Shown: one piece after another, positions 1 to 7,620 of the stretch
Numbering within the stretch: position 1 is the first letter of the stretch
How the letters are laid out: each line of letters opens with the position of its first letter
Source of the DNA: a virus
DNA length: 64,000 nt
Strand: one strand, 5' to 3'
Virus record (IMG/VR): IMGVR_UViG_3300031576_000022
Coordinates: 1 to 64,000 of that record
The notes under the pieces: model-generated
Seen by the model: the letters and a program-made list of their open reading frames with translations, nothing else
What the model was told of the DNA's origin: nothing
Database searches by the model: none
Position numbers and translations under genes: made by a program

Positions 1-111
1 ATCCGCGGCGGGGAGCGTGAAAAATTTTTGGGATTTTTTTGGGTCGTGTGCCAATTTCAGGCACGAAATTTGCTTGTGGTGAAAATATTCTGCGTTTTTG
101 GTGATTTTTGA

Positions 112-142
112 TTGACAAAATGATTTCGGTAGATTTTGATAT
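112..142 (+). promoter_or_regulatory. possible promoter before the HNH gene
   Basis: A perfect -35 box TTGACA (112-117) is followed by a weaker -10 candidate TGATAT (137-142), spacing 19, longer than ideal. The ATG at 150 is 7 nt downstream of that -10, so the transcript would be leaderless; no Shine-Dalgarno is visible. The stretch 1-111 holds no convincing gene, only a short inverted repeat GTGCC/GGCAC near 50-65. Confidence 0.35.
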
Positions 143-149
143 ATAGATC

Positions 150-575
150 ATGTCTGATAAATCGAAGATGGGTCGAGTTAGAGGAAGATTTATTCGTGAA
201 GCCATGATGAATTGTTATTATTGCGGAATTCTTACTGTAGAATATATCGATGATTCAAATTATATAGATCGTGCTGGGAGATTTTATATAGATGATGTTA
301 ATGATCTTTATTGCGATGATCGTGTTTTGACTGTAGATCATCTTATTCCTGTATGTGTTGGTGGAGAGACTGTAAAAGATAATCTTGTTCCATCGTGCAA
401 TAGATGTAATATACTGAAAGATGATAATACTATTGATAGATTTATAGCTGAATATCCTAATATAACAGACAATATTGCTTGTAGGATTAAAAACGCAAGG
501 ACTGGTATAGATAATATTGTTAAAAACAGGATACGAGTAAGAATACAAGGGAAGTGGAAATATGTCAGACAATAA
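150..575 (+). CDS. HNH endonuclease
   Basis: Small HNH-type nuclease of 141 residues. A CYYC pair near residue 23 and a CNRC pair near residue 90 frame the core DHLIPVCVGG, which supplies the catalytic His, followed by NLVPSCNRCNILK. This is the normal HNH layout of two zinc ligand pairs around a beta-beta-alpha metal finger. Such proteins in phages are free-standing homing nucleases or packaging-associated nickases; this copy is far from the terminase genes, so a homing or accessory role is more likely (inference). The stop overlaps the next small ORF by 14 nt, showing tight coupling. Confidence 0.85.
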   Translation: MSDKSKMGRVRGRFIREAMMNCYYCGILTVEYIDDSNYIDRAGRFYIDDVNDLYCDDRVLTVDHLIPVCVGGETVKDNLVPSCNRCNILKDDNTIDRFIAEYPNITDNIACRIKNARTGIDNIVKNRIRVRIQGKWKYVRQ

Positions 576-729
576 CTCTATTGAATTTTTTAGAAGTGTA
601 GGCCATGAATCTCTTGTTAAGTTATATGATAAATATATTGATGAATCCATTGGATTGATTGGAATAATGGTGTATGAACAAATGGCTGGAAGAAATGCTG
701 GCGCCGATCTTTATTGGCTATGGAGATAA
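562..729 (+). CDS. small hypothetical protein, 55 aa
   Basis: ATG at 562 (MSDNNSIEFF) overlaps the end of the HNH gene by 14 nt, and the TAA at 727-729 abuts the next gene. A purine-rich GGGAAGTGG lies just upstream of the ATG. The protein is mixed polar/hydrophobic with the C-terminal end GADLYWLWR. No family is recognised. Support comes from tight packing with both neighbours and phage-like codon use. Confidence 0.55.
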   Translation: MSDNNSIEFFRSVGHESLVKLYDKYIDESIGLIGIMVYEQMAGRNAGADLYWLWR

Positions 730-738
730 TTGATAGCT

Positions 739-1053
739 ATGGAAGATGAACTAGATCCCAATCGCGAATATTATAAATCATTTGATTTGGAAATTGATGA
801 TGGAGGGCTTGATGGATTAAGTCCGCAGCAAGTATTTGTATTGGGTTGCGAATTCGTTTCTATCTATGAATCTTTATCTCATGCAATGGATTCAGGTTCT
901 ACTGCGTTTAGCTTTGTTGTGCGCCCAGATAACAGAGATAGGTTAGAAAGGGCATGCGAAAAGTTTAGGTTTGCTGCAAAGTTTTCTCCATTTATGGGAG
1001 TGCCAGGAGATTGTTGGTTATTGCTTAATGCCTATATTATTGGTGATCTCTAA
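739..1053 (+). CDS. hypothetical protein
   Basis: ATG at 739 (MEDELDPNREYY) is preferred over the in-frame TTG at 730 because TGGAGA lies about 10 nt upstream of it. The protein is about 104 residues, acidic at the N-terminus, with no recognised domain and no membrane segment. It is the last gene of the first small rightward run and is followed by a 230-bp gap containing a copy of the dispersed 15-bp motif. Confidence 0.6.
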   Translation: MEDELDPNREYYKSFDLEIDDGGLDGLSPQQVFVLGCEFVSIYESLSHAMDSGSTAFSFVVRPDNRDRLERACEKFRFAAKFSPFMGVPGDCWLLLNAYIIGDL

Positions 1054-1101
1054 CACCCGATTATTGTCGACAACTATCAGTCGTTGCTAGCGCGCGGAAT
1101 A

Positions 1102-1116
1102 TTTCCCCTACTGGGC
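1102..1116 (+). repeat. dispersed 15-bp motif, copy 1
   Basis: Exact consensus TTTCCCCTACTGGGC in a locally GC-richer gap between two genes. Its right half CTGGGC can pair with GCCCAG at 1129-1134, giving a small hairpin. No gene is supported between 1054 and 1285. Confidence 0.85.
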
Positions 1117-1309
1117 ATCCTTGTGGCGGCCCAGTTTTGTTTTTACGATATCTCGATATCGATATAGGATTGATTGGAGCGAGATGGAGTGATATCGGCA
1201 CTGGATTTGCTACGCGCGCGAGCTTATTGAATATATAGATGGATAGACGAGCGAGCGAGCGATGGAATGTATGAGAAAAATTTGATTGCAAAACGATTTT
1301 GGTTTGATT

Positions 1310-1618
1310 ATGATGGCGGGCATGGCTGAAGAATATATGATTCCGTCAAGGGATTTAGAATCTCCGTTTGTTCAGGCGATTATTAATGGTGCTGGAATTG
1401 ATATTGAATCTGTAAGAAAGGTTACGATTGTGTACGAGGCTGGATCATTTGCTACTGTGTATATTGAGATGTATTTTGATGGAGATATTGACAAGACATT
1501 TACAGATGAATATTATTTGAGGATCTTTAAGAAAGGTTTGATTGCAATCATAAAAACAAGCAAAAGTATGAATGGAGCATTAATGGTATGGACAGTAAGA
1601 CTGAGGTTGAAAAGATGA
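1310..1618 (+). CDS. hypothetical protein
   Basis: The frame is open from a TTG at 1286; plausible ATG starts are 1310, 1313 and 1322, none with a strong ribosome site (GGCGGG precedes 1322). The product is about 102 residues, with alternating beta-type hydrophobics (VTIVYEAGSFATVYIEMYF). No family is recognised. The end overlaps the next gene by 31 nt. Confidence 0.6.
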   Translation: MMAGMAEEYMIPSRDLESPFVQAIINGAGIDIESVRKVTIVYEAGSFATVYIEMYFDGDIDKTFTDEYYLRIFKKGLIAIIKTSKSMNGALMVWTVRLRLKR

Positions 1619-1815
1619 TAGATCAAACGATTATGCATGAAAAAATTGCAATTGAAGATTCCAATCTACCATTTCTTGTTATAAGATTACGTGATGAATT
1701 TGCGAGGCTAGCAATGGTTGAATTAATTAGACTTGATGTTGTTTATGAAGAAATACCTGCGATTTCTTATAAAATAGCTGATGGAATGATAGCTACAAGA
1801 TTGATGTATCAATAA
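1588..1815 (+). CDS. hypothetical protein, 75 aa
   Basis: Starts at ATG 1588 inside the end of the previous gene and stops one base before the next frame. The product is a small mixed-charge protein (MDSKTEVEKM). It contains an ATGCAT site (1633-1638), the predicted target of the transposon-borne methyltransferase. Function is unknown. Confidence 0.6.
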   Translation: MDSKTEVEKMIDQTIMHEKIAIEDSNLPFLVIRLRDEFARLAMVELIRLDVVYEEIPAISYKIADGMIATRLMYQ

Positions 1816-1986
1816 TTGAAGCTTGATATTAAAAGTGATTCAATTAATTCTAGTGTTAAAAGTGAGCCACAGTGCCAGCATGAGTGGTATGATATAAGCA
1901 GAACAATGAGATGGATTGAATTTGATGTTAAGTATTTATGTAAGCTGTGCTGTGAAGAAGTAAAACACAGTGACTTACCGCCGTAA
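1816..1986 (+). CDS. small Cys/His protein, possible zinc finger
   Basis: TTG at 1816 follows directly after the previous stop and opens a 56-residue frame. It has a CQHEW element and a later CKLCCEE element, a spacing that could bind zinc. No stop occurs and codon use is phage-like. The TTG start is chosen because it abuts the upstream TAA; an internal ATG at residue 31 would remove the first ligands. Function is unknown; a small DNA- or protein-binding adaptor is plausible (inference). Confidence 0.5.
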   Translation: MKLDIKSDSINSSVKSEPQCQHEWYDISRTMRWIEFDVKYLCKLCCEEVKHSDLPP

Positions 1987-2000
1987 ACATAGGTGGAATA

Positions 2001-2228
2001 ATGAATAGTAATCCAGGATTTAATGACATTATTGACATTGCTTACAGAAATAAGTTTAAAATAAAAAAGGTTAGTAGTAGTGAGCCCAATATCTATGGTT
2101 GGTATGTGGATGTATTTGAGATATGCGTGCCGAATAAAATGTCAAATCTGGCAATGGCGTTACTAAGGCCAAAACTTGAAGTTTTGGATGTTGATGCGAT
2201 ATTGAACGGCGAATTAAGGAGGATGTAG
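2001..2228 (+). CDS. hypothetical protein, 75 aa
   Basis: Good ribosome site AGGTGGA just before ATG 2001. The protein is small and mixed alpha/beta, begins MNSNPGFNDI and contains GWYVDVFEICVP. No known family. It lies 2 bp from the next gene in the same operon. Confidence 0.65.
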   Translation: MNSNPGFNDIIDIAYRNKFKIKKVSSSEPNIYGWYVDVFEICVPNKMSNLAMALLRPKLEVLDVDAILNGELRRM

Positions 2229-2230
2229 GC

Positions 2231-2428
2231 ATGTCCAGTGATATCGAGAAAGCGAACGATATGATTATTGATAAGATTAAGAAAAATTTGATTATGTTGG
2301 TCGAATTGTCTGCGGTAGATCCTTCAGTTAAAGTTGATGCTATGAAACTTTTGTTTAAGGTTATTAAACAAGAAAAACGTGATATGATTTTGTATGGTAT
2401 ATCGTACATGGGACAACAAATTAAGTAG
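2231..2428 (+). CDS. hypothetical helical protein, 65 aa
   Basis: GGAGG lies 8-12 nt before ATG 2231. The product is predicted helical (IEKANDMIIDKIKKNLIMLVEL), lysine-rich, without membrane segment or known motif. It is part of the same small-gene operon. Confidence 0.65.
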   Translation: MSSDIEKANDMIIDKIKKNLIMLVELSAVDPSVKVDAMKLLFKVIKQEKRDMILYGISYMGQQIK

Positions 2429-2463
2429 GATGTAGGCATGTTTATACATATGAGGTAATTGTA

Positions 2464-3054
2464 ATGGCAGTTAAGGCTTACCATGCAACGACGTTAGGTG
2501 GTGCTAAAGGCATTATAGAATCTGGTGTTTTTAATGCTGGTTGTTATTTTGCATTTGATATTGTGATTGCGTTAAGGTTTGCTGGACCAATCGTGTTTGA
2601 AGTTGAGTTCGATGAAAAACTATTTAGTGGTATGTCTGGCGATGAGGCATGGCAGTTTTGGTTGCGAGAAGATCTGATGGTTGATCGTTTAGTATCTAGG
2701 CATTGGACGGATGAGCATAATATGAAAGAAGATGACACTGTATTGGAGAATGGCGTCGAATATTTTAATAATAATATTCGTAGGTTGAGTATTATTGATG
2801 AAATAAAACAGGAAAGGTCTAATCAAATTAATAATGGTTACGATAGTAATCATGATGATAATCATACGGAAGGAGAAATAAGGAAAGCAGCTATTTGTTA
2901 CGCTATTTCATTTTATGATAAAGATGAAGCTGTTGATTGGTGGCCGTGGGATTCGTATCAGTTTAAACATAAAAAGACTGGTAGGGATGCTTTGATCGTT
3001 GCTGCTGCATTGCTCGTTGCTGAAATTGAAAGGCTCGATAGGATTGATATTTAA
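2464..3054 (+). CDS. fusion: ART-like N-terminus plus phage HDDxHTxGE domain
   Basis: 196 residues in two parts. Residues about 110-196 (SIIDEIKQER, then HDDNHTEGEIRKAAICYA, WPWDSYQFK, ALIVAAALLVAEIERLDR) match a very common but uncharacterised phage domain. The N-terminal part has YHATT, then GAKGIIESGVF, CYFAFD and FEVEFD, arranged like the H-Y-E strands of small ADP-ribosyltransferase or RNA 2'-phosphotransferase-like folds. The second assignment is tentative. The ribosome site GAGGT precedes ATG 2464. If the fold is right, the protein could modify host nucleic acid or protein (inference). Confidence 0.6.
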   Translation: MAVKAYHATTLGGAKGIIESGVFNAGCYFAFDIVIALRFAGPIVFEVEFDEKLFSGMSGDEAWQFWLREDLMVDRLVSRHWTDEHNMKEDDTVLENGVEYFNNNIRRLSIIDEIKQERSNQINNGYDSNHDDNHTEGEIRKAAICYAISFYDKDEAVDWWPWDSYQFKHKKTGRDALIVAAALLVAEIERLDRIDI

Positions 3055-3129
3055 AATGATAAGATGAAGATGAAAAATGAGTGATAACCGCGAAGTTCGA
3101 TCCAACTCAAAAGTATGAGGTTTATTAAC

Positions 3130-3480
3130 ATGCATGTTGAAGAATACTGGAAAATTCATAAGGATAAAAGGTACAGGGTATCTGATAGCAATGGATTTCC
3201 CAATAGTATTGGTGGACATGATTTAGAAATGACACAAACTTGTACTAGTTTTTATAATTTTGTAAGAGAGTATTTTCCAATTAATTGTGTTCCTGGTTAT
3301 ATTAATGTTATGTTGGAGGCTATGAAGAAAAATGCTGAGCAATTTGAATCGTTTGCTGAGACGATATTGAATGATATTTGTATATTAGAACAGGAGAAGA
3401 TTAAGCATGAGGATATCGAGCGAAATGGGATTAGTGGTAAGATGGAAAATGTTAGAGTTACCATAGATAGGGTTGAATGA
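3130..3480 (+). CDS. hypothetical protein
   Basis: ATG at 3130 (MHVEEYWKIH) is preferred to ATG 3115 because GAGG lies at a suitable distance before it. About 116 residues, mainly helical in the second half. No family is recognised. Its TGA overlaps the ATG of the following gene. Confidence 0.6.
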   Translation: MHVEEYWKIHKDKRYRVSDSNGFPNSIGGHDLEMTQTCTSFYNFVREYFPINCVPGYINVMLEAMKKNAEQFESFAETILNDICILEQEKIKHEDIERNGISGKMENVRVTIDRVE

Positions 3481-3812
3481 TGAAGTGGACTAGACTGTAT
3501 GGATTAAAAAGTATTGGACTTACTGATGACAATGGTACAATATCAAGTAATGAATTATGCTATATTGTGTTTTGTCCAGATGGGAAAAATTGGCCTAGAG
3601 TTGTGGTTAGTGCCTGGTTGTTTCCGTCAGAAGTATATTACAATACTGATTTAGAAAATATATCATGGATAAAGATAGGTGCTTCATATAAGAAAAATAG
3701 TAAATCATGGTGGTTAGGGTGTGATATTCCTCCTGGATGTATGTCTGATGTGATTCTAATGCTTAATGAAGCCGAGAGAATAGCTAAGGAGCGCGGATAT
3801 GCCAGAACTTGA
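3477..3812 (+). CDS. hypothetical protein, 111 aa
   Basis: Begins ATGATG across the previous stop, typical of translational coupling. Tryptophan-rich (NWPRVVVSAWLF, WWLGCDIPPGC), probably a compact beta fold. No known family. The end overlaps the next gene by 14 nt. Confidence 0.6.
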   Translation: MMKWTRLYGLKSIGLTDDNGTISSNELCYIVFCPDGKNWPRVVVSAWLFPSEVYYNTDLENISWIKIGASYKKNSKSWWLGCDIPPGCMSDVILMLNEAERIAKERGYART

Positions 3813-4203
3813 TAATAACGGACTATCAGATCCAGCACTTTATAGTTTTGGAATAGATGTTGCGTCGATTGGTGCTAATAGCCAATTAAAAGATGCCATT
3901 AAAGAGATTAGAGCATGGAGGCGATTGTTTGAAATTGACGGGTTGGAAGTTTTCAAGGCAAGTATTATTGATAAACGAATTGAGATTAAGATTGAATGTC
4001 CGATGGTAAATAGCAGTGGAGATAGCATTGGAAATGATGGTTTGATTGTGTTTATGCATAGAAACGGATGGAGAGCAGTTGAGACTGGACCAAAATATAT
4101 GGGCAGCTTTAAATATGATATAAGTACGTTTCAAGGAATATTCGTAAGATATGACTGGTCTATACACTGTATCTCTATATCAAAGCAAGATTATCACAAA
4201 TAA
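3799..4203 (+). CDS. hypothetical protein, 134 aa
   Basis: AAGGAG precedes ATG 3799 at good spacing, inside the end of the upstream gene. Mixed alpha/beta protein with an early helix (LKDAIKEIRAWRRLF). No recognised motif or membrane segment. Confidence 0.6.
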   Translation: MPELDNNGLSDPALYSFGIDVASIGANSQLKDAIKEIRAWRRLFEIDGLEVFKASIIDKRIEIKIECPMVNSSGDSIGNDGLIVFMHRNGWRAVETGPKYMGSFKYDISTFQGIFVRYDWSIHCISISKQDYHK

Positions 4204-4204
4204 A

Positions 4205-4357
4205 ATGTCACAAATAAATGCTAAGATTAAGCTTATTGATATTATCAATAAAATTCCAGAAGAATTATTGAGTGATGGTGTAATTGAAGCAATCAATAAG
4301 TTGGTCCCAGCTTTATGCTGGATATCATCAACGCCTCAAGGAGAATCTAGGCTATGA
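4205..4357 (+). CDS. small helical protein, 50 aa
   Basis: The open frame extends back to 4151, but ATG 4205 (MSQINAKIKL) directly after the previous stop is the likely start; the earlier ATG would overlap the neighbour by 53 nt. Its end overlaps the next ATG by 4 nt. Function is unknown. Confidence 0.5.
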   Translation: MSQINAKIKLIDIINKIPEELLSDGVIEAINKLVPALCWISSTPQGESRL

Positions 4358-4767
4358 GTATCGATGAAAACACAAAAAAATATACAACAGGTGATCTTTC
4401 GGTCATTGTAAATCAAAGTTTTGATATTATCATACAAGAAATTATTCGTTTGAAGAATGGATGGATGGATGAGAAGAGGATTAATTTGCAATTGCGAATT
4501 GATATTGAAAACTTGAAGAATAGTGATGCATTGTTAGGTGATGCTAGATATATTGTAAGGAAGATGGCAAGGGCCGAGCAAAATTTCAAGCATATACAGT
4601 CTGAACTTTCCGATGCACAGGCAGAATTGATGAAAAGAGATATTACTATTAAGAATATGAACCAAGAAAATTCATTATTGAAAGATCAAATTGATAAGTT
4701 AATGAATGAAATGGTTATTATGGCTGGAAATAAAATTGAAAATGATGCAATTACGGAAAATGTATAA
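4354..4767 (+). CDS. coiled-coil protein
   Basis: AGGAG lies 10 nt before ATG 4354. From about residue 35 to 130 the sequence is a long amphipathic helix with heptad-like leucines (LQLRIDIENLKN, MNQENSLLKDQIDKLMNEM). This suggests a dimeric coiled coil. No enzymatic motif. It could act as a scaffold or DNA-binding accessory factor (inference). Confidence 0.65.
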   Translation: MSIDENTKKYTTGDLSVIVNQSFDIIIQEIIRLKNGWMDEKRINLQLRIDIENLKNSDALLGDARYIVRKMARAEQNFKHIQSELSDAQAELMKRDITIKNMNQENSLLKDQIDKLMNEMVIMAGNKIENDAITENV

Positions 4768-4984
4768 GATGAGTGAAGATCATAGATGGTCTGGATGGCC
4801 AGGTGCTTGGTGTTTGGATTGTTGGATTGAAGATCCTCGTGAAGTATGTTTGGCTGATGGTCATGATGTTGATTGTTCTTTGCCTGATTGCCAGGTTAAG
4901 CCGTGTATGGAGCTAGGAAGTTGTCGATGTGACCCGTATAAGCCTAAAACACGAATATTGAATAATTATGAAAATCCAATTTAA
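4760..4984 (+). CDS. small cysteine-rich protein
   Basis: The frame continues upstream to 4706, but ATG 4760 or 4769 (MSEDHRW) fits the operon better. The product of about 74 residues has CLDCW, then CSLPDCQ and CMELGSCRCD: seven or more cysteines that could bind one or two zinc ions. No family is recognised. It closes the rightward accessory operon. Confidence 0.55.
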   Translation: MYKMSEDHRWSGWPGAWCLDCWIEDPREVCLADGHDVDCSLPDCQVKPCMELGSCRCDPYKPKTRILNNYENPI

Positions 4985-5107
4985 ACCAAATTTATTTTCA
5001 ACTGAAAACAGGATTGTGTTGACAAGAATTTATATCTAATGAAATACTTGTATACGGAAGGCCGGTGCGCGGATTTCAAGTTTACGACCATACAAAAACA
5101 CCAGACC

Positions 5108-5122
5108 TTTTCCCTACTGAGC
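5108..5122 (+). repeat. dispersed 15-bp motif, copy 2
   Basis: TTTTCCCTACTGAGC, preceded by GACC as in several other copies. It ends 9 bp before a TATAAT box and lies about 110 bp upstream of the next gene. Confidence 0.85.
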
Positions 5123-5137
5123 CTTGTGTGATATAAT
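5108..5137 (+). promoter_or_regulatory. promoter with extended -10
   Basis: TATAAT at 5132-5137 is preceded by TGA (extended -10, TGnTATAAT). At the usual distance only a poor -35 is found, inside the motif copy. It probably drives the fibre gene pair from 5233. A further TTGACA occurs at 5019 without a clear -10. Confidence 0.6.
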
Positions 5138-5232
5138 ATTGTTTGGAACCGTTTTGCCTTTTTATAATTTTATTTTATTTTTTAGGCAAAATATTGGCTG
5201 TTGTTGAATGAAAGCAAACAAAGGGGAGATTT

Positions 5233-5556
5233 ATGGCTGATTCAGTATCAAAAGTCGGTGTATTCAATGGTGTATCGGAAGAGGTTATTTTGGCAGTTCC
5301 TGGTCCTATTTTAGTTACACCGTTGCTTGTACAGGGTGAGTTATCTGTAGTTAGGTTTACAATTTCTGGGTCTGTTGCTGCTATTTTTACGCTTATTGGA
5401 TGGGCTACATTTCCCATGGAAATACATAATGGTGTTGCTACTGCATCGAAGACATTTGTTGTTGAGGTTAGAGCTGGAATGTCGTTGAATATTGTTAGTG
5501 ATACTGCTGGAACATTTAAGGTTATTGCAAGTGAAGTTATCGGTGGGGTGATTTAG
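5233..5556 (+). CDS. hypothetical structural protein
   Basis: AAGGGGAG precedes ATG 5233. 107 residues rich in small and beta-forming residues (TPLLVQGELSVVRFTISGSV), without charged clusters, as in phage fibre or decoration proteins. It lies 2 bp from the collagen-like fibre gene and is probably a partner of it (inference). Confidence 0.6.
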   Translation: MADSVSKVGVFNGVSEEVILAVPGPILVTPLLVQGELSVVRFTISGSVAAIFTLIGWATFPMEIHNGVATASKTFVVEVRAGMSLNIVSDTAGTFKVIASEVIGGVI

Positions 5557-5558
5557 AT

Positions 5559-6146
5559 ATGAGCAGTTTTGGTGGACCGGAGCTTGATAGTATTCCAGGG
5601 GCAAATGGAACTAATGGGACCAATGGTACTAATGGTACCAACGGAACTAATGGTACTAATGGAACTAATGGAACCAATGGCACTAATGGTGCCAACGGTA
5701 TGTCTATTTTTGCGATATATGAAGATCAAAAATCTGCTGGAACGGCTGGTGGCACATTTACTAGTGGTGCATGGCAGACTAGGGTTTTGAATACAGAAGT
5801 TACGGACTTATCTTCTTTGGGAACGCTTGCTGCAAATCAAGTTACATTAATTGCTGGTACATACTATGTTCAAGCCAGGGGTCCAAGACAACAGGTTGGT
5901 GCTTCTAAGCTTAGACTCCAAGATATTACGAATACTGTTACGTTAATTCTTGGATCAAGTGGGTTTGGTGGTGCAGTAGTTGCTCAAGGTGATGATTTTT
6001 TTGCTGGAAGATTTGTTTTATCTGGTCCAACTGCTGTAGAAGTTCAGCATATTTGTAGTGTAACTTCTGCTACGATTGGATTTGGAACTGCTGGCGGGTT
6101 TGGAATTGAAACTTATACTCAAGTTGTGTTTTTTAAGATTGCATAA
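5559..6146 (+). CDS. collagen-like tail fibre/adhesin
   Basis: Residues about 10-47 are G-X-X triplets, mainly GTN repeated, ending GAN-GM, a collagen-like trimerising stalk. The remaining 145 residues form a beta-rich C-terminal head (FAIYEDQKSAGTAGG, TYYVQARGP, QHICSVTS) resembling the C1q/TNF-type jelly roll of phage collagen fibres. The likely role is host or surface binding as a trimer. A terminator hairpin follows the gene. The repeat DNA may expand or contract between strains. Confidence 0.75.
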   Translation: MSSFGGPELDSIPGANGTNGTNGTNGTNGTNGTNGTNGTNGTNGANGMSIFAIYEDQKSAGTAGGTFTSGAWQTRVLNTEVTDLSSLGTLAANQVTLIAGTYYVQARGPRQQVGASKLRLQDITNTVTLILGSSGFGGAVVAQGDDFFAGRFVLSGPTAVEVQHICSVTSATIGFGTAGGFGIETYTQVVFFKIA

Positions 6147-6174
6147 TATATTATAAATATCTGTTTATTATTAT

Positions 6175-6219
6175 AAAACAGATCGATTATTAAAATAATT
6201 GGTCTGTTTTGTGTTTTTA
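6175..6219 (+). terminator. Rho-independent terminator
   Basis: AAACAGATC (6177-6185 region) pairs with GGTCTGTTT (6201-6209), with an inner ATTATT/AATAAT stem, followed by a T-rich run. It ends the fibre operon. Confidence 0.75.
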
Positions 6220-6522
6220 TGGTTGATTTTTTTTGTTTTTTTTATTGTAAATTAAAATAGATGTATTGGATTATTCGATATGGCCTTAATTTTCATTCAT
6301 TTTTTAAATTGAAAAATCGATTTGGATTGATATGATGGAGCCTGTTCGGGAAAAAATCGTAGGCAGTCTTGATTTGGGGTGCAAAAGATCCTTTAGGTTG
6401 GCCCAGGATCGACGATTCGACCTGATTGGACCTTGGATATATGTTGCAGCCCGATCGGCCTGGTAGGGAATGAGGGGCCTTTAGGCTTGCTTGACTCTTA
6501 TTTACTTGGAAAAGAGAAAACA
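6220..6522 (+). other. 300-bp intergenic region with motif copy
   Basis: No gene is convincing here; the frame of the next gene is open from TTG 6433 but has no ribosome site. It contains a locally GC-rich patch (6350-6480), two CCTTTAGG direct repeats, and the reverse-strand motif copy at 6458-6472. Confidence 0.5.
6458..6472 (-). repeat. dispersed 15-bp motif, copy 3
   Basis: Reads CATTCCCTACCAGGC on the minus strand, 50 bp upstream of the NrdR-like gene start. Confidence 0.65.
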
Positions 6523-6927
6523 ATGAACCAAAAAATTGATAATAATATATCAAAAAAAGATATAATGAATGATGGACGTCGTTTGTCTGGAATTTTATGT
6601 CCAAAATGTCGTGATGAATCGAGGGCATCTTATGTTGTTGATTCTCGTGGTCACCTTGGTGGAAAACATATAAGGCGTAGACGGAATTGTATGAAATGTT
6701 CGTATAGATTTACTACGTATGAGACGGTTGGTATTGTAGTTGGAGATATAAATTCTCTTTCTACTATTTCAAAAGAAAAATCATTTGAAATGCCAAGAAA
6801 AATAGCGGAAGAATTGGTTGTTGCTTTACAAAAATTTATTTTTAGTTTGGATGAACATGGTAATGGAAAAGATGTATTATATGTTCGCAAGCAAGGAAAT
6901 GAAAATAACCAAATAGGGGATGATTAA
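6523..6927 (+). CDS. NrdR-like zinc-ribbon protein
   Basis: ATG 6523 (MNQKIDNN) follows GGAAAAGAG and is preferred to the TTG-initiated longer frame. About residues 25-60 contain CPKCRDES, VVDSRG, then IRRRRNCMKCSYRFTTYE, which is the zinc-ribbon signature of the ribonucleotide-reductase repressor NrdR. The following ATP-cone of NrdR is not evident: the 134-residue protein continues into a short unrelated helical tail. It may be a phage DNA-binding regulator derived from NrdR, possibly binding NrdR boxes in host nrd promoters (inference). Confidence 0.7.
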   Translation: MNQKIDNNISKKDIMNDGRRLSGILCPKCRDESRASYVVDSRGHLGGKHIRRRRNCMKCSYRFTTYETVGIVVGDINSLSTISKEKSFEMPRKIAEELVVALQKFIFSLDEHGNGKDVLYVRKQGNENNQIGDD

Positions 6928-6929
6928 AA

Positions 6930-7427
6930 ATGATCATGCATTATTCTTTGGCGATTCCTGATTGTCGTGTTGCCGCTACTGGTGGGTTTGTTGGAACTGT
7001 TACTAGATTTGCTCCTAAATATTCTCCAAATGGTAATTATATTTTTTGGGGAGCTTCTGTTGGACTTAACGAGCTTTGGTTTCCGTGTTTTAATCTTCCG
7101 TTACTAAAATCGATTGGTGGTCCACAAAAATTATCTGTTTGGGTTACCTTGAGTAAGGGTAGCGATTTAAATCCAATTTTTATTGAAGTTTCTCTTAAGT
7201 ATAAAATGATATTTTCTGGTGGATTTCTAAATGAATTGGCTCCTATAGAAGATCCTATTACAATGGAAGAAAGAAATTATAGGATATATGACATATCTGT
7301 TTATTCACCTGAGATTGTATTTATACAAATAAGTAGAATTTCGTTGAAATTTAATATGAATGAAAGCGACGAAATAAGATTGCATGCTGCTTGGGTTGAA
7401 TATCAGGATGCTTTCTATAATATTTAA
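6930..7427 (+). CDS. structural protein, paralogue A
   Basis: AGGGGATG precedes ATG 6930. 165 residues, beta-rich. The C-terminal DEIRLHAAWVEYQ is nearly the same as DEVRLHAIWLEYK in the gene at 7621, and both share an earlier FPCFNLPLL / LPCAGLPLL element, so the two are paralogues. Probably a minor head or fibre decoration protein (inference from family expansion and beta content). Confidence 0.65.
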   Translation: MIMHYSLAIPDCRVAATGGFVGTVTRFAPKYSPNGNYIFWGASVGLNELWFPCFNLPLLKSIGGPQKLSVWVTLSKGSDLNPIFIEVSLKYKMIFSGGFLNELAPIEDPITMEERNYRIYDISVYSPEIVFIQISRISLKFNMNESDEIRLHAAWVEYQDAFYNI

Positions 7428-7450
7428 ATGAGGTATAATATTTAAATGAG
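7416..7450 (+). repeat. tandem 17-bp duplication at gene end
   Basis: TATAATATTTAAATGAG occurs at 7416-7432 and again at 7434-7450, spanning the stop codon of the preceding gene. It looks like a recent slippage duplication and creates two TATAAT boxes. The rest of 7451-7620 shows only a 23-codon ORF I do not call. Confidence 0.7.
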
Positions 7451-7620
7451 ACTACAAATGATTGATATTGTATATGCTGGTCAATCGAAAATTGCAATGA
7501 TTAATTCATATGTTTAATTAGGATGCATTTTAAAATGTAAAATCTTTTTCCATAAGATTTGTGTTTTTTAAAAAAAATGATAAAATAATTTAGTTGTAAA
7601 TTCAAAAAGGAATCATAAAA

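Noticed and set aside
1061-1291. 76-aa leftward ORF
   Set aside because: Shadow ORF across a motif copy and an intergenic region; no ribosome site, poor composition.
2980-2995. GTAGGG core within the 2464 gene
   Set aside because: Core only, flanks do not fit the consensus.
5580-5700. CRISPR-like or VNTR array
   Set aside because: The regular repeat is in frame and encodes collagen-like GTN triplets; there are no spacers.
6433-6522. Longer N-terminus of the NrdR-like protein
   Set aside because: TTG start without ribosome site; ATG 6523 has one, and the zinc ribbon is complete from there.
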